Source of the DNA: Planctomycetales bacterium
GTDB lineage: Bacteria > Planctomycetota > Planctomycetia > Planctomycetales > Planctomycetaceae
Assembly: GCA_028285345.1 (NCBI GenBank)
Contig: JANQPT010000014.1
Location: 372,001-436,000, forward strand
Direction: 5' to 3'
Length of the DNA stretch: 64,000 bases
Shown: positions 10,006 to 16,891 of the stretch, piece after piece
Position numbering within the stretch: position 1 is the stretch's first letter
Layout of the letters: every line of letters begins with the position of its first letter
Made by a program: the position numbers and the translations under genes
Notes under the pieces: model-generated
Told to the model about the DNA's origin: nothing
Database searches by the model: none
What the model saw: the letters and a program-made list of their open reading frames with translations, nothing else

Positions 10006-10259
10006 AACCCGGTTCACCGGGTTTTCCGCGCAGCGGCTTTAGGCCCGCCATTCATGGCGGGTTCGCCGGCGGACGTGTGCTACTGAGCCTCGTTTACGAG
10101 GCTTCTCGCTGTGAGGTGTGAGCCGTGTCCGCGTTGGCTCAAGCCGCCCCAGCGAGAACTCCTGTAAACGGGAGTCGGGGCCGTCATCGACATCGAAAAC
10201 CCGCCATGAATGGCGGGCCTATGATCCGCTGACGCGGAGGAAGCCCCGTTAACGGGACT
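10006..10259. repeat. Array of about seven short hairpins arranged as a large imperfect palindrome
   Basis: Successive 7-base stems with 4-base loops lie at 10006-10023 (AACCCGG, loop TTCA), 10044-10061 (CCCGCCA, loop TTCA), 10086-10103 (AGCCTCG, loop TTTA), 10158-10175 (ACTCCTG, loop TAAA, one G.T pair), 10200-10217 (CCCGCCA, loop TGAA) and 10242-10259 (loop TTAA, one mismatch). Shorter stems lie at 10026-10036 and 10225-10238. The 23-base unit 10041-10063 is the exact reverse complement of 10198-10220, so the array is mirror-symmetric. It lies between two convergent genes and could end transcription from both sides. Confidence 0.85.
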
Positions 10260-10333
10260 TTTGCTACCTACCGGCGTTTGAAAGTGGTATTCGGTCGGAG
10301 AAACGATTTGCAAAAGATTGGAGAGATCCTTTC

Positions 10334-11656
10334 TCAACGGGCCGACAGATCCACACACACCAGCTCCTTGTCGTTGCGGGCGAAGACGCACTTGTCGGCG
10401 AAGGCGGGGTGGGACCAGACGACTTTACGGCCGAACGCTTCGTTCGTCGGTTCGAGCACGTGAAACCGGCTGATTTCGTCATACCCGTCCGGCGAGAGTT
10501 TGGCCAAGATCAAGTCGCCCGTTTCGCTGAACAAAAAGAATCGGTCTTCGTGCTTCACCAAAAACGCGGTGCCGTGGCCCGCCCGCCGGTCTCCGCCGGT
10601 CGTCGGGGCAAAGGTTTCCCACAACCGCTCCCCGTCATCAAGCCGGGCGGCAATCAGCGAGCCCTGATTACAATCCGTTCCGTAGATCATGTCGCCTTCG
10701 ACAAACGGCGTGCTGTTTGCGCTGTACACGCTCTCTTTCGGCTTTCCTTTCCACACAGTTTTGGCTGAGGGCCGACCATCGCCTAATTCCAGCAGCTTGG
10801 CAGTATTGCGGATTCCGCTGGCGAACAGAAATTTGCCCGATTTCCGCGGAACGGCAATCGACATTTCGTAATCCGGTTTTAGAGGGACGCTCCAATAGAC
10901 GTCGCCCGTCTTTGGATTGAGGCTGTTGAGCGATTCCGGATGCCAAATCAGCAACTGGCGCGTTCCGCCATGCTCGATGATTGAGGGTGGGCAATAGCCT
11001 TGTGGTTTTGCGGAGAGCGCGCGCCAAACTTCTTCGCCGGTGTGCTTGTTGAAGGCGACCGCCACGCTCCCTTCGCCGCCGACCACGCAATACAGCAAAT
11101 CGCCATCGACCAAGGGCGATGCAGAGAATCCCCAGATCGGCGTCGACGTCTTGTATTCCTTGGTCAAATCTTTATGCCAAATCGGGTCCCCGTTTTCGGC
11201 GTTGAGGCAAGTGAGATCTCCCTCGGCACCGAGCAAATAGACTTTGCCCGAATCGACGGTCGGCGTGCAGCGAGGTCCAGCGGCATAGGAAAGGCTGTAG
11301 GGTCGCTCGTAGTCATAGTCCCACAGTTCCTCTCCGTCCTTCGCGGAGAGACAGAGGAGGCGTTCGCGGCCTTGCAATTGATTGCGGCTACCGGGGCTGT
11401 TTTTGATTTCGCCCGACGTCTTGACGTAGTCAAACAAATACACGCGCCCGTCCGCGACCGCCGGGCCCGAATATCCCAGTGAGACCGGAACGCGCCATTT
11501 TACCGGCAGCCCCGCCTCTGGAAATTCTTCCACGATGCCCCGTTCCCGCCAAACGCTGTCGCGATGTGGACCGAGCCACTGGGGCCAGTCATCGGCACAA
11601 GCGGGGGCAACGACGGCGAGACTGAGGAGCAGGGGCAAAGCGCGACTGAGATTCAT
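10334..11656 (-). CDS. Secreted PQQ-like beta-propeller (BamB-like) repeat protein
   Basis: The product is 440 residues. The N-terminus is a clear signal peptide (MNLSRALPLLLSLAVVAPACA) followed by DDWPQWLGPHRDSVW, the usual opening of planctomycete secreted PQQ-repeat proteins. Repeated blades show the tryptophan-docking pattern: GRVYLFD, GEELWDYDY, GKVYLLGAEGDLTCLNAENGDPIWHKD, GEEVWRAL, GDVYWSV and GERLWETF. This fold is shared with BamB and quinoprotein dehydrogenases, but no PQQ-binding or catalytic residues can be assigned. It is predicted to be periplasmic or exported. The gene is monocistronic and convergent with the giant membrane protein gene. Confidence 0.9.
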   Translation of the reverse strand: MNLSRALPLLLSLAVVAPACADDWPQWLGPHRDSVWRERGIVEEFPEAGLPVKWRVPVSLGYSGPAVADGRVYLFDYVKTSGEIKNSPGSRNQLQGRERLLCLSAKDGEELWDYDYERPYSLSYAAGPRCTPTVDSGKVYLLGAEGDLTCLNAENGDPIWHKDLTKEYKTSTPIWGFSASPLVDGDLLYCVVGGEGSVAVAFNKHTGEEVWRALSAKPQGYCPPSIIEHGGTRQLLIWHPESLNSLNPKTGDVYWSVPLKPDYEMSIAVPRKSGKFLFASGIRNTAKLLELGDGRPSAKTVWKGKPKESVYSANSTPFVEGDMIYGTDCNQGSLIAARLDDGERLWETFAPTTGGDRRAGHGTAFLVKHEDRFFLFSETGDLILAKLSPDGYDEISRFHVLEPTNEAFGRKVVWSHPAFADKCVFARNDKELVCVDLSAR

Positions 11657-11889
11657 GGCAGAGGCTCTCCGAATGGTTTCCGCATAAGTGAGTTTTCAGT
11701 TTGATTAGGGATTCATTCTCGCGATCAGCGCGCCGGCTGTCAAAGTGTGGGCTGCTGGGAGGCGAATCGGTTTGTATAGCGTGTCAACAAATTCGGTCCG
11801 CTTCGCTCGAAAAACCGCCAGAAATTGTTGCCGGTTTTTGCAGATATGTCGCGTTATAGGTGAGGGCAGTCGGGCCACGCATCACGGGT

Positions 11890-11924
11890 GGCCGTTTGCG
11901 GCCGAGAAATCGCCGTAAACGGCC
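11890..11924. repeat. Intergenic hairpin
   Basis: GGCCGTTTGCGG at 11890-11901 pairs with CCGTAAACGGCC at 11913-11924 with a single mismatch, leaving an 11-base loop. It belongs to a 480-base gap (11657-12140) with no convincing gene. The first 200 bases of that gap hold the upstream region of the minus-strand propeller gene and show nothing else. Confidence 0.6.
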
Positions 11925-11977
11925 CGGTGAGCGAGGTCGGCTGCATTTTGAATTGCGAAGGAACGAGACATACGCAA

Positions 11978-12080
11978 GGTGCTGTTGGCGGCTTGTCCGC
12001 GGTGCATTGAGTTGGGCAGGCTTGGCTGCGCGTGCACTTTCACGAACAGCAACACCTGCGGACAAGCCGCCAGGAGCACC
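11978..12080. repeat. 27-base inverted repeat with 48-base spacer upstream of MarR-like gene
   Basis: The arm at 11978-12004 (starting GGTGCTGTTGGCGGCTTGTC) and the arm at 12053-12080 (ending CAAGCCGCCAGGAGCACC) are near-perfect reverse complements. They differ by one inserted base and two substitutions. The spacer itself contains GTGCA...TGCAC and other short dyads. This could be a structured RNA, a miniature inverted-repeat element or a regulatory structure for the gene starting at 12213. Confidence 0.6.
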
Positions 12081-12212
12081 CGTTTTGTCCGTTCCGACAT
12101 TCGAAGAGGGATTCATGTCTTTCATCATCTTTTCTGAATTGTGCGGGGACTCGACCCGTCATCAAACGTGAAATACGAGGTGCCCACCGCACTAGCGCGA
12201 GGAGGGATCATC

Positions 12213-12728
12213 ATGTCTCGAGGTTTGTCCTATCAACAAATTTTTACATTGAGATACATTGCCGCCTGCCGGGGCAAGTGCGACTGCTTGACGCGGATGT
12301 ACGAGGTCTGGGGGCAGCACGTTTACACCGACGACGATCACGAAAACGGGATCAAGGCGGGCGATTTGAACGAGAACTTCGCCAGCGCATCCTTCGCGCT
12401 GTCAATACGCGGACTGGAGCGCCGAGGACTCATCAAACGCGACACCTCACCCCGCGATCGCCGCCGGACTTGTCTAACGCTGACTGAACAGGGTGAGCAG
12501 AAGGCGGCCGAGTACAGCAAAATTCATTTCGGCGACGACGTCGACCGCCGGCTGGCTGAAACCGCAGCCGCACCGATTGGTTGGCGCGAAAGCCGCCGGA
12601 TGAAGAAGGTCAGGGTCGACGAAAAAAAGGAGCGAGGCGAAAACGTCAACGGTGAACGGTGCGGACCGGTGCCAATCAGCCGTGAACAGGCTCAGATTAG
12701 GCACGAACAGCCAACCGGGTCATTCTAG
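12213..12728 (+). CDS. MarR-like winged-helix transcriptional regulator
   Basis: The ATG at 12213 is chosen because GGAGGG lies 6 bases upstream; the longer frame from 12141 adds an unrelated leader. The 171-residue product has a MarR-type core: an LSYQQIFTLRYIAACRG helix, then SASFALSIRGLERRGLIKRD (recognition helix and start of the wing), then DRRRTCLTLTEQGEQKAAEY (wing and following helix). The last 70 residues are basic and polar with no recognisable domain. It carries no cofactor motif. A strong terminator-like hairpin lies 180 bases downstream. The target and ligand are unknown. Confidence 0.75.
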   Translation: MSRGLSYQQIFTLRYIAACRGKCDCLTRMYEVWGQHVYTDDDHENGIKAGDLNENFASASFALSIRGLERRGLIKRDTSPRDRRRTCLTLTEQGEQKAAEYSKIHFGDDVDRRLAETAAAPIGWRESRRMKKVRVDEKKERGENVNGERCGPVPISREQAQIRHEQPTGSF

Positions 12729-12750
12729 TCCATTATCAATCCTAAGGTCG

Positions 12751-12829
12751 CCGAACTGGTGAGAGTTCGGAAACGTGCCTGCAACTCGTGTTTTAAGTCG
12801 TGACGACTGATTCGGTCGGTCGTCACAAC
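12751..12829. repeat. Palindromic repeat unit plus second dyad
   Basis: CCGAACT...AGTTCGG at 12751-12770 is a 20-base hairpin related to the unit at 14090-14109 near the next glycoside-hydrolase-like gene. Some 25 bases later GTCGTGACGAC (12797-12807) pairs with GTCGTCACAAC (12819-12829) with one G.T-type mismatch. Both lie in the 370-base gap after the MarR-like gene. Confidence 0.55.
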
Positions 12830-12910
12830 CCGATTGCAACTGTTGAATCTACTCTCATGCTTTGGTCTGTGGGGGACACCCGAGAGTATTGACGACAGCA
12901 GCAATAGTTC

Positions 12911-12952
12911 CCGGCAGAGTGGGGCGCCTGAAGTCGAGCCCCGCTCTGCCGG
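12911..12952 (+). terminator. Strong GC-rich stem-loop followed by T-rich stretch
   Basis: CCGGCAGAGTGGGGC (12911-12925) pairs over 15 bases with GCCCCGCTCTGCCGG (12938-12952), with one G.T pair and a 12-base loop. TTTATTCT follows. It is the best terminator candidate for the MarR-like gene, although 180 bases lie between. Confidence 0.6.
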
Positions 12953-13099
12953 TTTATTCTGCGCGTCTGATCGGCAGACCCTGTTTTTGATTCTCAAAAT
13001 CAGGCATAATCAAACATGACGATTGCCGTCGCTCAACTCGGTGAGTTTGCAGCGGCGTTTGTTCGGCTCTCTGTTTGAACCCGTTTCTCTCCCGACGCG

Positions 13100-14017
13100 A
13101 TGCACGCTACTAATTCTCTGACGAGTCTCGGTGACGAGCTAAATCTGTCCGCCGATTGCTTCGGCTGGTTCCGATCCAGCGAAGACGCACTGGATGATCC
13201 CCTCGAACTGCAAAATCGGTTGGCCGAGGACGGCTATCTCTACATTCGCGGCTACCTCGACGCGGATCTGGTAGATGCCTCCCGTGAGCGGTTGCTGGAG
13301 CAACTGGATGAACTGGAACTCGTCGACCGGGCTCATCCCCGTTCGGCCGGGATCGCCCGGCAGCCTTGGCAGCCCCGTTCCTGCCACGCGTTGGTCAAGC
13401 AGAACGCTCCGCTGCGAGACTTGCTCTACCAGGGGCGGATGATCTCGCTCTATCAGCGCATTTTCGACGGGCCGGTCAGGCACTTCGACTTTACCTGGAT
13501 GCGGGTCATCGGGCCGGGACAGGGGACGGCGCCGCACGTCGATTCGGTGTATATGAATCGCGGCTCGCAGCGGTTGCTGACCAGCTGGACTCCACTGATG
13601 GAAATCACGCCGGACATTGGCGGCCTGATTGTGATGCCCGGCTCACACCGCGTCGAACGCTTGAGCAAGTATTACGCCGGCGACGTCGATACGTTTTGCA
13701 CCAACAAGCCGAATCGCGATCCGCAGGACGTCCATGAGTGGATCGGTCCCCTCGGAGACGGCAAGTTGAGCCAACATCCGGCGCAATTGCAGTCGAATCT
13801 CGGCCTACCCTGGCGGACGGCCGAGCAGTATCGCCCCGGCGACGTCGTTGTGTTCAACATCTTTACCATTCACGGCAGCCTCGACAATCAAAGCGACCGC
13901 ATCCGGCTCTCAACCGATTCCCGCTATCAGCCGGCGAACGAGCCGGCCGACGAGCGCTGGATTGGCGAGAACCCCGTCGGGCACGATCGGTCGGTCCGCA
14001 AGGGAATGATCTGTTAG
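13100..14017 (+). CDS. Phytanoyl-CoA dioxygenase (PhyH) family protein
   Basis: The product is 305 residues, the usual size for the family. The Fe(II)/2-oxoglutarate site is visible. The HxD pair lies in GTAPHVDSVYMNRG. GGLIVMPGSHRVERL carries the family PGSHR motif. The distal histidine is in FNIFTIHGSLDNQSD, and the 2-oxoglutarate-binding arginine follows in RIRLSTDSRYQPA. An N-terminal DGYLYIRGYL strand matches the PhyH opening. By family knowledge it hydroxylates an unknown small substrate in the cytoplasm. No strong ribosome site precedes the ATG. No operon partner is obvious: the next gene starts 170 bases later beyond an inverted repeat. Confidence 0.88.
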   Translation: MHATNSLTSLGDELNLSADCFGWFRSSEDALDDPLELQNRLAEDGYLYIRGYLDADLVDASRERLLEQLDELELVDRAHPRSAGIARQPWQPRSCHALVKQNAPLRDLLYQGRMISLYQRIFDGPVRHFDFTWMRVIGPGQGTAPHVDSVYMNRGSQRLLTSWTPLMEITPDIGGLIVMPGSHRVERLSKYYAGDVDTFCTNKPNRDPQDVHEWIGPLGDGKLSQHPAQLQSNLGLPWRTAEQYRPGDVVVFNIFTIHGSLDNQSDRIRLSTDSRYQPANEPADERWIGENPVGHDRSVRKGMIC

Positions 14018-14085
14018 ACTGGTTGCCGAACTGCGATTTCAACTCAGATAACGACAATCAGTAGTTCCAAATATCTGTCACATTC

Positions 14086-14152
14086 GTAGCCGAACTCGTG
14101 AGAGTTCGGTCGGTTTGAGGGAACTCATCCGAATTCTCACGAATTCGGCTAC
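14086..14152. repeat. 24-base inverted repeat, each arm itself a hairpin
   Basis: The arm at 14086-14109 (GTAGCCGAACTCGTGAGAGT...) and the arm at 14129-14152 (CCGAATTCTCACGAATTCGG...) are reverse complements apart from two bases. Each arm alone folds as CCGAACT/AGTTCGG or CCGAATT/AATTCGG. The unit resembles 12751-12770. It looks like a dispersed palindromic element just upstream of a gene. Confidence 0.75.
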
Positions 14153-14188
14153 CGATTTTGAACTACCGAGAATAGAAAGCGGCAACTC

Positions 14189-16612
14189 ATGATGGGCCAA
14201 TGGAGACTTCTCAACGTTATCACAATCCTGTTCCTGGCGGTCGCGTTGCTTGGACAGGCCGCGCCCGCTGCTGAGGCAGAGATGATCGATCTCAAGGACG
14301 CAGTCGTCGTCATACCCGGCGGCGGGCTTTCCAAGCCACAACGGGCGGCCGTGACGGCGCTGATCGAAGAGGTCGAGAAGCGGACCGGCATCCGCTGGAG
14401 CGAAAGCACCCAGTGGCCGGCGGACAAGCCGGTGATCGCGATCATGTCCCAAGCACAATCTCCCAAATGGGGACGAAAGATTCCCGCACGGAACGGCCGG
14501 AATCTGCCGGAGACTCGCCCGGAGGGATACCGCCTGCATGTCGAACATTCGGCGAACGCTCCAGCGGTTGTTTGGATTCAAGGAGCCGATGCTCGCGGAA
14601 CGCTGTTCGGCGTCGGTGATTTCTTGCGAAATTTGAATTGGAGCCGTGGGGAAGCCAAGCTGCCGGGCGATCTCGATATCGCGACGTCGCCGGTCTCGCC
14701 GATTCGCGGCCACCAGTTGGGATACCGCGCGCGGGCCAATTCCTGGGATGCTTGGACAGTCGAGCAATTCGATCAACACATCCGCGAACTGGCGCTGTTC
14801 GGCACCAACAGCATTGAGAACATTCCGTTTCAGGATCACCGCCAGAACTCGATGATGAAATACTCGCGGCGTGAGATGAATCAAAAGATGAGCGAGATTT
14901 GCAACCGCTACGGGCTCGATTATTGGGTCTGGACGCCGGCCGATTTCGACCTCAACGACAAAGAACGGCGTGCGGAGATGTTGGACAAGCACGAGACGCT
15001 GTACCAGGATTGCCGGCGATTGAACGGCGTGTTTTTCCCCGCGGGCGATCCGGGGGACAATCCGCCGGAGTTAGTGATGCCTTTCTTAGAGGACGTTTCC
15101 AAGCGGCTGGCAGCGCATCATCCCGATGCGCGAATTTGGTTGTCATTGCAACGGCTCAGCCGCCGCGACGTGAAGTATGTGTTCGATTACATCGACCAAA
15201 ATCGCCCGAAGTGGCTGGGCGGACTTGTCGCGGGGCCTTCCAGCCCGCCGATCCCCGTGATCCGCAACGCACTGCCGCGGGAATATCAATTTCGGCTCTA
15301 TCCCGACATCACGCACAACAAACTGTGTCAATATGTCGTCCCCTACTGGGACCCGGCCTACGCGGTTACGTTGGGACGCGAAGCGATTAATCCCCGTCCG
15401 CGTGAATACGCGGAGATTCATAACCTGTTCGCTCCGTATTCTGACGGGTTTATCAGCTACTCCGATGGCGTGCATGATGATCTGAACAAATACGTCTGGA
15501 ACGCGATGTCCTGGGACCCCAGTTGCGACGTGCGCGAAGCGGTTACCGAATATTGCCGGTTCTTCTTCGATCCGGAAATTGCTGAAGACGCAGCCGACGG
15601 GATTTTTGCGCTGGAGAAAAACTGGCAAGGCTCATTGGCCGACAACGGCGCCGTTGAAGGGACGCTGATGTATTGGAACTGGTTGGAGGAGCGCGCTCCG
15701 CACCTGAAAGATAATTGGCGCTGGCAAATGAATTTGCTGCGGGCCAACTACGACGCCTACACCCGCCGCCGGTTGCTGTATGAAACCGAGCTGGAACGGC
15801 AGGCGAACGCCGTTCTGGCCAGCGCGCCGAAGATCGGCTCGAAGAAGGCGATGGAGCAGGCGCTGGAAGTACTTAATCGGACGGTCACAAACCCCACCGG
15901 CCCGAAATTGCGGGCGAAGATCGAATCGCTGTGCAAAGATTTGTTCGAGTCGATCGCCTTGCAAACCAGCGTTGACAAGTATCAAGCCAGCGGGGCAGAG
16001 CGGGGGGCGTTTCTCGATTTCGTCGACTATCCCGTCAATAACCGCTGGTGGTTGGAGGACCGCTTTGAAGAGATCGCGAAGTTGCCCAGCGAGGAGGAAC
16101 GCCTCAAGGAACTGCAGGTCATCGCGAATTGGGAGAGTCCGGGTGAAGGGAGTTTTTACGACGATTTGGGCAACGTTGCCAAGTCGCCGCACTTGGTGCG
16201 GTGGAATCCGGCGGTGACGAATCCCGCGCAGGTGGTGCGGGCGCCGTATCCGACCTACTGGTGGCTGGACAGCGGCCAGAGCCGGGCACGGCTCTCCTGG
16301 CTGACGACGATGGGAACCAACTCGACGGTCATTTACGAGGGGCTCGATCCGGATGCGGAATATAAAATCCGCGTCGCCGGTTACGGAAAGTCGCTGCTCC
16401 GCGCCGACGGCGAACGATTGCAGCCCGACCTCGACAAACGCGGGTTCGGCGAGTTCAAGGAGTTCCCCGTCCCCAAGGAACTGTACCAAGACCGCGAACT
16501 GAAAATCACCTGGGACCGTCCGACCGACGAAGGACACCTCAACTGGCGGCAGAAGTCGCGGAATGCGGAGATTTGGCTGTTGAAGCAACCGGGGCAACGG
16601 GCAGCGGACTGA
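14189..16612 (+). CDS. Secreted glycoside-hydrolase-like protein (GH20/GH67/GH84-type N-terminal fold), copy 1
   Basis: The product is 807 residues with a signal peptide at about 1-30 (hydrophobic LNVITILFLAVALLGQAAPA). Residues about 35-165 look like the mixed alpha/beta domain that precedes the catalytic barrel in GH20, GH67 and GH84 enzymes: VVVIPGG, LIEEVEKRTGIRW, GTLFGVGDFLRNLNW. The following TIM-barrel-like part contains IRGHQLGYR, LALFGTNSIENIPF, DYWVWTPADFD, GVFFPAGDPGDNPPELVMPFLEDV and DGFISYSDGVHDDLNKYVW. The C-terminal region has small beta motifs (YEGLDPDAEYKIRVAGYG). The exact family and substrate cannot be named from sequence alone. A close paralogue follows at 16892, so a tandem duplication is likely. 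Confidence 0.8.
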   Translation: MMGQWRLLNVITILFLAVALLGQAAPAAEAEMIDLKDAVVVIPGGGLSKPQRAAVTALIEEVEKRTGIRWSESTQWPADKPVIAIMSQAQSPKWGRKIPARNGRNLPETRPEGYRLHVEHSANAPAVVWIQGADARGTLFGVGDFLRNLNWSRGEAKLPGDLDIATSPVSPIRGHQLGYRARANSWDAWTVEQFDQHIRELALFGTNSIENIPFQDHRQNSMMKYSRREMNQKMSEICNRYGLDYWVWTPADFDLNDKERRAEMLDKHETLYQDCRRLNGVFFPAGDPGDNPPELVMPFLEDVSKRLAAHHPDARIWLSLQRLSRRDVKYVFDYIDQNRPKWLGGLVAGPSSPPIPVIRNALPREYQFRLYPDITHNKLCQYVVPYWDPAYAVTLGREAINPRPREYAEIHNLFAPYSDGFISYSDGVHDDLNKYVWNAMSWDPSCDVREAVTEYCRFFFDPEIAEDAADGIFALEKNWQGSLADNGAVEGTLMYWNWLEERAPHLKDNWRWQMNLLRANYDAYTRRRLLYETELERQANAVLASAPKIGSKKAMEQALEVLNRTVTNPTGPKLRAKIESLCKDLFESIALQTSVDKYQASGAERGAFLDFVDYPVNNRWWLEDRFEEIAKLPSEEERLKELQVIANWESPGEGSFYDDLGNVAKSPHLVRWNPAVTNPAQVVRAPYPTYWWLDSGQSRARLSWLTTMGTNSTVIYEGLDPDAEYKIRVAGYGKSLLRADGERLQPDLDKRGFGEFKEFPVPKELYQDRELKITWDRPTDEGHLNWRQKSRNAEIWLLKQPGQRAAD

Positions 16613-16659
16613 TGTGACTCCCGTATCTCGATGTGATCGTCAAAGCGGAGCATGACACA

Positions 16660-16851
16660 GTGGACGATAGACAGAGAAAGAATGAAGTCTTGATCGGTGC
16701 CATTGTCGGGGTGCTGGGGATTATTGGATTTGGCTCAGCCGCAATTTGCATTCTCGCTATATTTTCAGGAGCGGGTGAATATGTTGACAGATTTGCTGTT
16801 CCATCTGCTATCGCACTCGGTTTGCTATTGAATGCGCTAATTCGGAAATAA
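16660..16851 (+). CDS. Small membrane protein, two predicted spans
   Basis: The product is 63 residues from a GTG at 16660, which has GCGGAG nine bases upstream. An in-frame GTG at 16633 is possible and would add nine residues. After a charged start (DDRQRKNE) come two hydrophobic segments, VLIGAIVGVLGIIGFGSAAI and a second ending in SAIALGLLLNALIRK. No family is recognised. It lies between the two glycoside-hydrolase-like paralogues, 48 bases after the first. Base composition is more AT-rich than its neighbours, so it may be an insertion. It could also be a spurious frame, although the membrane pattern argues for a real gene. Confidence 0.45.
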   Translation: MDDRQRKNEVLIGAIVGVLGIIGFGSAAICILAIFSGAGEYVDRFAVPSAIALGLLLNALIRK

Positions 16852-16891
16852 ACGGTGAAGGACTTCACCACAAACCGCCAAGGAAATTGAC

